Assembly (NCBI GenBank): GCA_963210315.1
Contig: OY723271.1
Location: forward strand, 248,001-312,000
Direction: 5' to 3'
DNA length: 64,000 nt
DNA from: Rhynchopus euleeides
Lineage: Eukaryota; Euglenozoa; Diplonemea; Diplonemida; Diplonemidae
A model generated the notes under the pieces. It was not told the origin of the DNA. It searched no databases and worked only from the letters and a program-made list of their open reading frames with translations. Of this stretch, positions 27,946-38,627 are shown in pieces; position 1 is the first letter of the stretch; each line of letters begins with the position of its first letter. A program made the position numbers and the translations under genes.

Positions 27946-28896
27946 GATAAGGCTGTTGTTTGTGCGCCAAATCCGGGCAAAACAAAAGCAACTCCGCAGC
28001 CTGATGAGGAGGTTGTATTTGTTGCCCAAGCGCTGCCTACTATCTTTTTGACACTGACTGGTTCCCTGTTGTGGTAAAAAAATCGAATCTGAAGCTCAGC
28101 TGCTGCAGATATGTTGACTCCAGGCCCTTCTTGGACGAACGGTGCCTCGGGGGGGTGCCTGAGAAGTGCATCTGTGTAGTATACTGAACGCTGCCGCGAG
28201 TCATTTTTTGAGATGAAAAACAAGCCACCATGAACGCAAATTGAATTGCACCCTGATGACGCTAGCTCTCCCACAACTCGGCACACATCTGCAGGCTGCA
28301 TGGTTCCGGAACACGGGAGAGTTGAGCAATCAACATAGACAGGTGCCGCCGGCAACGCAGTGTGCGTTAAAAGGAAAGCTGAGCAGCCGCGAGTGTCTCA
28401 CAGTGACGCACAGTTCAGAGCCGGATCCCCAAGAGGCCCACACTGGCCTCAAGAAGTGGAGGCGCGAGCCAAAGCGCCTCCATGATGCCTGCCGTGGCTA
28501 GCGGAGGCCCCAGACACAATACGCAGGGGCGTGCACCACCCAACAGCTTGCTGCCTTGATGGTGTGGAAGACATATGTGAAGGGAGACGACACGAGAGAG
28601 CTAAACGGAACGGAATGAATAGGGAAAGCTGACTGTAGCCGTCTGGGCTGTCACCCTGGGGGGGGGGGGGGTGGGGAATTGAAACCGGATCTCCCCCCAG
28701 CAACGGGACGGCACCGGGTCACAGGGAGGGCAGCGACAGAAGGACGGCGGGAGGTGTGATTTCGGATGGTGTTGTTCCCCAGAAGGGGGCAACGCCCCTC
28801 TGTGCCGCAAGGGGGAGGCACATCGGGGGCACATAGGTTTCGCATGTTGCTCAGCACTGCAGCAACATACTCGCAGACATGGGTGGCTCTCGGAAG
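27946..28896. other. 3' flank of lectin-receptor copy 4, no gene seen
   Basis: 28750-28896 is nearly identical to the flanks at 9690-9840 and 13950-14096. The rest is array-unit flank, including a 12-base run of G near 28662. Bases 27947-27975 match 9523-9552. Confidence 0.55.
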
Positions 28897-31800
28897 TCAT
28901 GCATGGGTCACGGAGAGCGGGTACAGCACGTCTCGACCAGCCCGCTCGCGCGGGATACGGGAAGGCGGCCTCAAGGGGCTCAGGTCACCACGTGAGTGAC
29001 GGGGTGTGTAGGTGGAGGACAGAGGTGTGGAGGGGGGGAGGAATGAACCCTGCTGTGTGAGGAACGAAGAATGTGCCGACAGCGGTGGGCTGACGACAGA
29101 CGTGAAGCTGCGGTGCCGTCCTCTCCCGCGGGGCAGGATCACCGGTGTGCTGCACACAGTGTCGCTGTCCGACAGCACACTCCGGCTGGCAGTGGGGAAG
29201 GGGAGCCTGTGTCCCAGGTCGCTGTGTGCATCATCACCGTGGGCGGAGCTGTTGCCTCTGTGCCCTGTGGGCTCCGCTTCGTGGACGGCTGCCTGGCGCT
29301 GCAAGACGTCTGCCTGGAGGCAGGCACGCCGCCCGCTGAAGTGCACAAAAGCGTCGCTTCCGACATCGAGCACCAGCCTGACGATGACGAGCACCTCACA
29401 GATCTTCAGCAGATGCCACACCGCGTCTTGTGGCCACAGTGTGTCGGTGTACAGGCCGTACGCAGCACAGAACATCGCACACGCCTGCATGAACAGCAGC
29501 ATCATGTCAAGGGCAGTCACACGCACCCTTGCGTGCGGCCGCACCTGCACCTCCAGCACCATCAGCCCCACGAAGACCAGTCCCAGTGCAATGTGGATGT
29601 GCCCGCAGTCGGTTCTGGACTTCGGGGTCAGGCTGTGGATTGCAGACACCGCAAGGCTTGCTGCCAGCTCGACCACCATGTACCACGCACAGTCCTGCCG
29701 GTACATGCGGGTGAGGGAAGCAAACCGCTCCACCCACATCACGTGCTGAGACGTGTTGACCCACTCGCCCGGCCCCACCAGCACACGCAGGAAGGCACTG
29801 CGCCCCACAGCACGTGCGTACACCGCCTGCTGAGGCACAGCGCGCAGCACAGTGCGTGCAGCAGCCAGGGGCAGCCCCACGCACAGCAGAAGGGTGAACA
29901 GGCTGAAGAAGACGTGCCACTGCTGGTGCGGGTCGAAGAGCAGCGTCATGGCAGCGTACGTCATGCCCTGGTAGAAGAACAGGAACAGGAAGAGCGGGAC
30001 GGAGGGCAGTGCCAGGTAGCCCTGCATGTCGTACAGCTGTGAGCCGGGGTGCAGCCGCTGCACAGCCTTCAGCACCACCCACGCGAGGAGGCACACCCCG
30101 ACGCTGATCAGCGTGTTGCCCACAAGAGCGCCTGCATACTCGCTCCCGTCGATCTTCCACCGTGTGATGTGCAGCAGAGGGGGCAGCGTGCGTTCGCACC
30201 CGAAGCCAAGCATCGCAAGCCGGAGGGAGGCAGGGCCGGATATGGTGCCCAACGCAAGCACAACGCTGGACGGGGTGTCCTCGAAGGCAGCCCTCTCAAC
30301 GCTTCGGGGCACAGGGTCGGGGTGGCGTGCGACAGGCACGACAGACGCCAATGCCTGCAGTTCCGGTGCCTGCGTCTGCAGCGGTGCTGTTGCTGGCACC
30401 AGTGTCTGAGGTGCAGGTGATGAAGGCGGCGTCTGTGTTGCAGGTGTCGCTGTTCGAGGCTGAGGTGTCGGTGTCACAGTTGGTGATGTGCCTGTTGCAG
30501 GCGCATCTGTGGGTGGTGACACTGTGGGAGGGGCAAGTGTCCCGGGCGCACCTGTTGCAGGTGCAGGTGTGACAGGTGCATTTGTGGGAGGTGCAGCTGT
30601 TCTTGGTGCGCTCGTCGGAGGTGACACTGTCGGAGGTGCACGTGTTGCGGGCGACAGAGTTGCAGGTGAGGCTGTCGGGGGTGCAACTGTTGGCGGTGCC
30701 GCTGTTCGGGGTACGATGGTCTGAGGTGCAGCTGTTGCAGGCGCGGTCGTCGGAGGTGACACTGTCGGGGGTGCAGCTGTTGGAGGTGCACTCGTCGGCG
30801 GTGCTCCGGTTGGAAGCGTGCTTGCCGCAGGTGCAAGTGTGCCAGGCGTAATTGTTGGTCGTGCACCTGAGTTGGAGGTGCACCGGTTAGGGGTGGCAGT
30901 GTCGGTGGTGCAACTGCAAGTGTGACAGGCGCTGCAGTTGAAGGTGCGAGTGTCGGGGGCGCAACGGTCGGTGGTGCAGCTGTTGCAGGTGCACTTGTCG
31001 GCGGTGACACGGTCTGCGGTGCAGGCGTAGAGGGCACACCGGTTGGAGGTGCGTTCGTTGCAGGCGCAGGTGTGACAGGTGCATTTGTGGGAGGTGCACC
31101 TGTTGGCGGTGACGGTGTTGGAGGTGAAAATGTTAGGGGCGCACTTGTCGGCGGTGACACTGTGGGAGGTGCAGGTGTTGGGGGCGCAATCGTTGGGGGT
31201 GAAGGCGTGACAGGTGCAATTGTCGGAGGTGCGGATGTTGCGGGTGCACCCGTTAGCGGTGACACTGTTGGAGGTGCAACTGTCAGTGGTGCAGGTGTTG
31301 GGGGCGAAATCGTCTGAGGGGCAGGTGTTGCAGGTGCACCCGTTGGCGGTGACACTGTCGGAGGTGCGGGTGTTGGGGGCGCAACGGTCGGTGGTGCAGC
31401 TGTTGCAGGTGCACCCGTTGGCGGTGACACTGTGGGAGGTGCAGATGTTGGGGGAGCAACCGTTGGAGGTGCAACGGTCGGGGGTGCCGCTGTTGCAGGT
31501 GCACCCGTCGGAGGTGACACTGTGGCTGGTGCAGGTGTCGGAGGCGACACTGTCGGAGGTGCAATAGTGGGAGGGGCAGGTGTTGCAGGCGCACTGGTCG
31601 GTGACACTGTCGGAGGCGAAGGTGTGGGTGGCGGTGTTGGGAAGGTGAGAGTCTGCACCGCAGTGGAGTCGAGGGTGGCCGTAAACACAGTTGCACCTGT
31701 ATTGTTGGTCACAGTGAAGGACGCACCATTCAGCCGGTGTCCACAGCATGGACCGCCTCTGTTGTACACGACTGCACTCGCCAGCTCCACATCCACCCCG

Positions 31801-32105
31801 AAGTCGATCTCCCAGAAACCACCACCTCCGGCAGAGTGATAGTAGGGGTTGGGATCATTGCGATTGGCAAGCACTCCGTCCAGCGCGGCTTCACACACAG
31901 ACTGGCCTCTTGGGGGTGCCCAAGTGTGCCCCGGGGTTGCAGTGCACGCCGTGCCTGGTGCGATGTTCGTCCCAACCAAGTCGTATGCTGCAAGCTGTGA
32001 AAAATGCAGTGCGAACCCCGGCAGTGACACAATGCGGATCTTCCGCACTGCCAGGGCATCTGAACCGCCTGCCGCCACAAGCAACGCCGCGACAACGCGG
32101 AACAT
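28897..32105 (-). pseudogene. lectin-headed seven-transmembrane protein, array copy 4, one frameshift
   Basis: This is the fourth paralogue. The signal peptide, lectin domain (GGPCCGHRLNGASFTVTNN) and the first two-thirds of the stalk read in one frame from 32105. The rest of the stalk, the seven membrane segments and the tail (...DVLYPLSVTHA) read in another. The frames change once, near 30870, where the sequence leaves the A-P-P-T pattern (GAPPTQVHDQQ). The stalk is by far the longest of the four, more than 450 residues. The lesion could be genuine, making it a pseudogene, or a base-count error in repetitive sequence. All domains are otherwise well kept, including the TLWPQDAV insertion shared with copy 2. 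Confidence 0.75.
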
Positions 32106-33427
32106 GTGTCGCCCAGTGCTGAGGTGGAGAAGGGGCAACAGCTGCTGCCACGGCAGACAGCAGCACCTGCATGTGGTGGTGCACACAACACACAGGCAAC
32201 ATGGCTCCCACACACCTGCTGCTTGCAACAAGCCACACAGGCACACAGACACGCGAGGCAAACCACGCAAAGTTGGAACTGGAGCACCTTGGGGCACACG
32301 GCAGCAGCACACGCTTCTCTCGTCTCAATCTGCAACGCATCCACCCTGCCGGGACTGCCTCACCCACACCTCGGCACTGCCGTGTGGTTGCGGTCAGCCC
32401 GGCTGTGCTCCTGCCACCCGAAGGTCAACACATACACGGGCCAAAGGGTGCACCAGGCTAGAGAATAGAGCTGAGGGAAGCCCACACGGGCACAGGACCG
32501 AGAAAGGCATGTTTACTGCACTTCAGCCCATCGAACGGCACGTTGTTGGAACCAGCTGCTTGGAGGCACGGCTCACTCGCCTCCACCACACACCGAAACG
32601 CAGGCAGTGTCGCTTGGGATCGGACCATTCCCACCTCCTGCCAGCCGACACTGTAACGCCGCCCAGCGTTGCCCGGCTCCACACGCCGGGCACCGCAGCC
32701 CAAACCTGAAGCTGCGGGACCTGTTGCTAGCACGCCCTCCACACGGACACAGGCATACCACCCCAGCGGCTAGCAGAAGCCAGGTATATTTTTTTTTGTA
32801 ATGAACCGTTGTCGAACGCACACCGAACACGCTCCGCTCTCGGTGCAATATAACTACAACAGGGGCTTGGCTCGCAGAGGACCCCCTGCACAGGCCGTGA
32901 CCCTTCTTGCAGCAGTGGCGATCAGCAGGCCAGAGCACACCCCATCGCTCTTGCGTGCCGTCCCCACAGGATCATCTCTCCCCTCCGCAACACACATCAG
33001 TACCGGGCAAACCCTAGGCTGTGTTGCTGCTTGTAGCCGTTCCCCACCAAGTCGGCAGCCTCAGGGCTCTCGCCTATCGCAACACACGAATCCTGCGAGC
33101 GCAGTGGCGGGTGGTGTCCCAAAGGGAGTGTGTCCTGTGCATCGCACAGCACGGCACCAACCTGGCACAACACACAACAGGAGCAGGCCCAGCCTTTGCT
33201 TGGGAAGCATACCGTTGTGGACTCATTGTAATACCAGAACAGCTCGGACGTGCCCTTTTCACAACCGCGGAACACGTGGCACTCGATACCCTCTGCAGAA
33301 GTGTGTGGGTGGAGAGGGCACGCTGGAGGCACGAGGCAGTGCCTTTGGAAGTCGGGACATCTTCACTTAAGGAGTGATGCCGCCATCATTTTTGAGACAA
33401 GGGAGAAACACATGAAGCGAGTCGCCC
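32106..33427. other. 5' flank of lectin-receptor copy 4 and intergenic sequence
   Basis: Bases 32106-32470 match the upstream flanks of copies 2 and 3. Similarity stops near 32473, the right border of the receptor array. No convincing gene lies in 32473-33427. Confidence 0.5.
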
Positions 33428-33982
33428 CTACACCACCCCCACCATACTGTCTGTGTACCCCTCCTCCTGCGACGCGCCCACCATCGCCTGCGTGACAAGG
33501 CGGGTATCGCTGCGGCCGGGATGCAACATGCGGTGCAGAGGATGTGTCTCGGGGTCGCTGCTGGGAGCCGTCTCCACAGCACAGATGGTGCGGCACAGCG
33601 TGTATTCACGCTTGGTATCCCCCAGGTAGGACAGCAGCTCCTGCTCGGATGCGGGGCGGGCAACGGCAGTGGTGTCCCTGCGGCACTTCGAGTGATATTC
33701 CCGCAGGAATGTCGGCGCTGTGTACCCCGGTGCATCGGACAGGGCAGGCAGCATGTAACCAGGCAGTCCCTCCTCCAGTCTGACGCACCCCGGCAGGCAC
33801 TCCTGCCACATATAGAACTTCTCGATGCACGCCTCTGCGCCCAGGTCCCTCTGCGCAGCATAGGTGAGCTTGCCCTCCCGCATCACCTCGTAGAGGGGGA
33901 CGCATCCGATCTCGCGGTTCTTCAGGGCAACGCGCATCGTCTTGCTGCTGGTGCCGTGGCTGACATCGATAATCTCCGTCAT
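33428..33982 (-). CDS. hypothetical protein, 184 residues, possibly a last exon
   Basis: I do not recognise this protein. The frame from MTEIIDVSHGTSSKTMRVAL to ...EEGYTDSMVGVV has ordinary, non-repetitive composition and several Cys (CIEKFYMWQECLPGC, KCRR, CRTICAV), suggesting a folded and perhaps disulfide-bonded domain. The same frame is open upstream (SWGWLLHN before the Met) after an acceptor-like ctctcag near 34022, so it may be the last exon of a longer gene. No intron inside it is evident. Function is unknown. Confidence 0.55.
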   Translation of the reverse strand: MTEIIDVSHGTSSKTMRVALKNREIGCVPLYEVMREGKLTYAAQRDLGAEACIEKFYMWQECLPGCVRLEEGLPGYMLPALSDAPGYTAPTFLREYHSKCRRDTTAVARPASEQELLSYLGDTKREYTLCRTICAVETAPSSDPETHPLHRMLHPGRSDTRLVTQAMVGASQEEGYTDSMVGVV

Positions 33983-34764
33983 GTTGTGTAACAGCCAGCC
34001 CCAGGATGAAGGCCGCTCCCTGAGAGGGCGTGGCGTGGGGTGCGGCGCGAAGGCAGATCGTGGTGGCGAAGGTGGGGGGACAGTGGCGTGGGTGTGTGTC
34101 AATCCTGTCCCACTTGCACTGAACGCCGGAATGCCGAACGCAGGAGCACAGTCACATCCCGGTGATACCGTACACCCCGGTGGATGACAACAACCAACGC
34201 AAGGGGGCAGGGGGAGGGAGGGCGTGTCGGTGATGACCGGACCCCTTTGGCCACCTCCTGCTGTGAGACAACCGGTAATGCATGCCAGAGTGCACTGCAC
34301 TCCGGCACCGACACAGGCCCACACTCCGGGCCCACATGCTAGGTCGCACACATCTCGCAAGTCACGCTTCCGATGCCATGTTACTGTTGAGTGAGCGGCT
34401 CTTGCACAGAAGTTTCCCGAGCTCCGACCAGGCATGCTATTCGGGATGCGCTCCGTCATGAGGAGCCTAACACTTCAGCTCACAGTTCAGGCCGTACCTG
34501 GTTTGCATCCAACAGGGTCGCAGAGAGGTGTTTCCTTTGCTACGGCCTTTCGCAATGTGCAATCATGCGCGAGGAGGGGTGGCGCCGGCGAGTGGGACCA
34601 TGCGTGGGGTGTGGGGGTGCAGTGGCGCTTTGTCATCCGATTGCTTCAAAAGTGACAATGGGGGCAGGCCTGTCGCTAACTTTTCGATTTTGGAGATTTG
34701 GTGGGTTGACGCTCCTGTTTTGGGGGGGGATCAGGGGGGAAAACACTAGGGGTCAATTTTTCTC

Positions 34765-34784
34765 GCGCGCGCTTCGCGCGCGCT
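34765..34784. repeat. GC hairpin cgcgcgcgcttcgcgcgcg
   Basis: This is a perfect stem with a short loop preceded by tttttct. Relatives lie at 21591-21607, 60188-60210 and 63382-63405, each next to an A- or T-rich run. Confidence 0.65.
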
Positions 34785-34993
34785 CGTGTTGTTGCCAAAT
34801 TTTCCCATCGGTGGACCACTAGGTGGGCACGGTGTGAGGCGCTGGGTTCCTTCCGTGGTTCCTCTCCTGCTCGCGCCGTCGGGTGCCGGAGGAAACCAAA
34901 AAATGGCTTTCGGGACCATGATTTCGACGCTGCCCCCTGATATGTCACGGCCGTCAAAGCGCAAGGACTTGGTTACTAGACGGGCACGCGAGA

Positions 34994-35054
34994 TGGGGGG
35001 TCTGGGGGGCAGAGCCCCCCAGCCGCCGGAGGCCACGGTAGTGAGCATCTGTTC
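34994..35054 (-). repeat. dispersed palindromic repeat, copy 1 of a close pair
   Basis: On the minus strand it reads cagatgctcactaccgtgg, then cctccggcggctgggg, then a gggggctctgccccc-type stem. Close relatives are at 35168-35229 (same strand), 21300-21350 and 59985-60041 (plus strand). The end forms a strong G/C hairpin. Confidence 0.75.
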
Positions 35055-35167
35055 ATTGTGGGCGTACAGATTCTGTGTGAGTTGGCTGCGTCCTCCTGAG
35101 GCTACTGGAGTGGGTGGATTCCCTGACCCGGTGGGAATCGAATGACTTGAGTACGAGACATACGCCA

Positions 35168-35229
35168 CAGGGGGGTCTGGGGGGCGGAGCCCCCCAGCCG
35201 CCGGAGGCCACGGTAGTGAGCATCTGTTC
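35168..35229 (-). repeat. dispersed palindromic repeat, copy 2 of a close pair
   Basis: It is nearly identical to 34994-35054, 175 bases away in the same orientation, including the part reading cagatgctcactaccgtgg. Confidence 0.75.
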
Positions 35230-35249
35230 CTGCAAAACCATACTCTCTT

Positions 35250-35524
35250 CGACGTCGACCCAGTGAAAGTGGGTTGACGCTTGGTCGACGCTTGGTGAGC
35301 GTCGACCCAGTGTAACCGGGCCAACGCTAGGTTAGCGTCGACCCAGTGTAATAAATGGGTTGACGCTTGGTCCAGGCTTGAATGGCAACCCAGTTCCACT
35401 AGGTCGACGCTCCAAGCCTCGACCAAGCGTCAACCCAGTCCACTGGGTCGACGCTGGGTCGACGCTTTTTTATGGGGGGGGAAACCCAAAATCACTGGGT
35501 CGACGGTCGACGCTTAGCGACATG
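35250..35524. repeat. self-complementary array of gcgtcgacccagtg units
   Basis: About a dozen degenerate copies of gcgtcgacccagtg and of its complement alternate over 270 bases, so the whole array can fold on itself. The direct repeat cctgcaa occurs at both edges (35229-35235 and 35525-35531), but convincing terminal inverted repeats were not found, so a MITE origin is only a possibility. Confidence 0.65.
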
Positions 35525-36168
35525 CCTGCAATGGGGGTGGGTGTGGGGGGGGGGGGGATGCGGGGGCGGGGTCTCCGCTGGTTCCAATCCTGGTCGTGTC
35601 GGGTGGATTCGTTGCGTTGTTTTTTTTGTTGTTATGCTCTTGGAGGGGGGGGCTGTCACGTCGCTGCCGCGTGCCTCAACCGAGACCTCCAAGATCTGCA
35701 CTCGCCCGACGAGTGAGAGGCTCTTGCCATCCCGCTGCGTCTGGCTGTCTTGTGTCACGGTGTCAAGGTGCCATGGTCCGCACAGCACACCACACATACT
35801 CACACCAAATGTGGTGAGCGCGGCTTCTAGCAAAGCACGCCGCATGGTAAGACCAATGGCACCAATAATGCCCCTCCCGATTGCCACCTTTCTCCGCCAC
35901 ACCCACCGCAAAGCCACGCCCGGGGTTCCCCCTCCCCCCCCCCCCCCCCCACGCCGCATCGCGTTTTTTTTACGTCTGCAAAAAAGCCGCATTTTCTTCC
36001 GGGGCTGCACTCTGCCCTCCCCAACACCCGCTTCCCCAGCCCGGCCACACCGCACCGCGGCAGCCGCACAGCAAGTTTGCCGCGCACCCGAGGAGCTCTC
36101 CCTCTCTGAGAGACGCAGTGCACTGCAGGGCCGGGAAGGGTGTGCTGTCCTGTGTAGGCTATGGTGCT

Positions 36169-37863
36169 CTATGCCTCGGCTGCCATGAGGAACTCGCCAT
36201 CGATGATGTCGCCGCACAGCTCCTGTGTGCGTGTGGGGGGGTTGTGGAGATGGATGCTGTGTCGGATGAACAAACGAGCGGGCCTGTGCCCCGTGAATCG
36301 ACACCGCCGATCCACTCGGCTACATGTGTAGCAGTGGAGATGACACCAGAGAGCAGATGCGTTTATTACCCTGCACTGCTGTGGAAAGGGAGGGATTGCC
36401 CTCACTGGGTTGGACCTGGGAACGGCCCAAAATCGTTGGGAGGGTGTCAAACGAGGCGCACTCAAGCATACCTCACAGGTCAGCTTCAGCTGGTCACGCT
36501 CACCGCACTCCACTGCAAGAGTGACCCCGCCTTTGCACTCGCACTGCCCGGCACGGCCGCCTGGAACCTCGGCACTGTGGTGGTTGGGATAGCAAGAGCA
36601 ACGGCGAGGAGACCACCAGGGAACACAGCTATCCCTCCTGGCACAAACCCCTCAGGAGGCTATTTTATCCAATCTTCTCGCGATCGACGAATACCCGCTG
36701 GTTCTTCTCTCCCCTTTCTGATTTGCAGACACAAAGTTTCCAATCTGCCAGAGCCCCTTTCAGCTGAGCGGTGACAGGCATACTTGCAGTCCAGATCGTG
36801 GGACAGGACACGCGCCTCCTTCGGTCCGCACATGTCTGTGGCGCGGAAGGCAAGGCAGTGCTGTGTCGGCTTGAACCGCCGTGCCCGGTAAGAAGGCGCT
36901 GCGGTCTTCCGCGTGATGCCCTTCTTCTTCAGCAGGCCCTCGATACCCTGCAGCAGGTGGGGCGGTGTTTCGCGGTATATCGCATTGTTGCAAACGAGGA
37001 ATCCTCACTCAGACTCTCATGGCTGCAGGACACACAAGCGGCACACCCTCCTCTGGTGTGACCTGCCACGACTGCACGACACGGCGTGCCCTCTCACAGG
37101 GGAACACGGGAACACCACAGAGTGAATCGCGGAGCTACACAACAGCACATTATACCGCGCTGCAGTTTGGCTTAGCGTGCTGGCATCCCTGAGAGTCGAC
37201 ACCGTTGAGAACCGGGCCGAAATCGCTCGATTCGCAGAGTCACACAACAGCACAATATACCTTCTCGTTGTAATCGTCGAGGTGCTCACGCCCCACCTCC
37301 TGCCCGAACTCGTTGAGCCACAGCACGTCCGGGGGAGCACCCTGGATATACTTCACAGACAGGGCAGGGAACTGCTCTGCGATGTGCTGGATGAAGTTCC
37401 GCACCTGTGGAAGTGGGATGGGGATTGCCAGGTGTGATGTACAACTGTGTGTCGGGGGGCGGGGGGGGTGTCCGGATCCCCACCTCATGCAGCTGCGTGT
37501 GACCCTACCGCCTGCACCGCGCCATACCCGGGGGAGGTAGTTCAGGCGGCACCCACGGCACGTCTCGATGCGTGCCCCGACGACCTTTGTGCTGTCTGCG
37601 TCCACCTCAGCATCCGCGGCGTCCCCCTCCGCTGCAGCGTCTTTCGTGTCATCGCCGCCGAAAAGGGACCATCCCTGTGAAGGGGGGCAGTGGGGGGTTT
37701 GATGGGAGGGGGGGTGATGGTGGTGGCTTCACGTCGTCGGGGGAGGTGGGGTGGGGGGGGGGGGGGGGTGGTGTGTGAGGGTGGTGCCGCGCCTGTGCAA
37801 AACCCATACCTCGACACTCAGGGACACTGCGGCGAGCAGCAGAAGCACCCGCATCGTGTGCAT
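36169..37863 (-). CDS. Sep15/SELENOF-like ER protein with Cys-rich C-terminal module, six exons
   Basis: Exons are 37863-37810, 37674-37528, 37404-37261, 36947-36784, 36574-36472 and 36222-36169. All introns are GT-AG (donors gtatgg, gtatgg, gtatat, gtatgc, gtatgc) and phases agree, giving 221 residues. Residues 1-18 are a signal peptide (MHTMRVLLLLAAVSLSVE). Residues about 48-135 match the Sep15/SelM thioredoxin-like family: GARIETCRGCRLNYLPRV, then ALSVKYIQGAPPDVLWL, ending in EGLLKKKGI. The redox motif is C-R-G-C, where animal SELENOF has Cys-Gly-Sec. Residues 150-221 form a second Cys-rich region (CGPKEARVLSHDLDC, GRAGQCECKGG, LTCEELC) not present in animal SELENOF. The family assists glycoprotein folding in the ER, so the role here is inferred. 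No ER-retention signal is visible at the C-terminus. Confidence 0.85.
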
Positions 37864-37921
37864 AGCCCCCTCCCCAACCCCCCCACTGCACACCCACCTG
37901 AGTGTCTGGGGTTGGGTGCTG

Positions 37922-38003
37922 CCGAAAAGTGCCCTATCACTTTCACAGCTACAACCGCTCTGATGAATTTCCTTTTGTTTGTTGCGTTGACGCTTCTACA
38001 CAC
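37922..38003 (-). mobile_element. fragment of a Ngaro-type terminal repeat
   Basis: The stretch closely matches the B repeat of the 23294-27945 element (gccctatcac...cttctacacacaaaa), without the A part or any coding region. It is a fossil fragment, 60 bases upstream of the Sep15-like start codon. Confidence 0.75.
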
Positions 38004-38627
38004 AAAAAAAATAAAAAGCAAGCCAGTGCCTACTCCCTCGGCGAGCACCACACCCTGAGGAGAAGCTCACACATCGGGTAGCGGTGGTCGAAGGGGTGAG
38101 GGTGGGGGGGAAGGGGGTGGTGGTGGTGGTTTTGCTGTTGAGCTCGGCTTGCACATCCGGCATGAGGCCCTCCTTTTCTTCCAAGTGTTATCCTTATTGT
38201 TAGGGATGGTTATGGGGGATTTGCGCCTCCCCGCCTTCTCCTTCTCCTTTTTCAACCGCCCTTTTGCAGACCCCATGCAGGCAGCAGGGCTGCCTGCCTG
38301 CAGCGGTGTAGCACCACACAACGCACCGGAAGGTACGCTGTGTGGACCCCCTGCTGCTGTTCGCACCCTGGAGATGCGTTGCATAGGAGCACGGAAGTGC
38401 GCCGGCCGCACGCAGGCTGTTTGCATTGTTGAGTCAAGGGAAGGCAAGTTTTCTTTTTGGCAGCGCCAACATTGCAAAACAAACCCTTTTTTGATCCGGG
38501 TTTGAAATGGCGGCTGTGGTTTTAGCCTTGGAACTCAAGGGATTGGCCTCCAGGCTGCACACTACGGCACCGCACGAACAGCTTGAAACCCCGGTTGCAT
38601 AGGCTGTGCACCTTCGACGACGAGATG
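38004..38627. other. intergenic, no gene seen
   Basis: Short Lys-rich and Pro-rich frames here look like chance frames over low-complexity sequence. Nothing is supported. Confidence 0.4.

Larger units (their letters stand above)
33983..36168. other. intergenic stretch rich in hairpins and repeats
   Basis: No gene is supported. It contains a GC hairpin (34765-34784), two copies of a dispersed palindromic repeat (34994-35054, 35168-35229), the GTCGACCCAGTG array (35250-35520) and long runs of G (35538-35549) and C (35935-35950). Confidence 0.5.

Noticed and set aside
34746-35426. Minus-strand frame coding VDAHQAS-type repeats
   Set aside because: It reads through the palindromic gtcgacccagtg array and two dispersed repeats, so it is a by-product of repeats.
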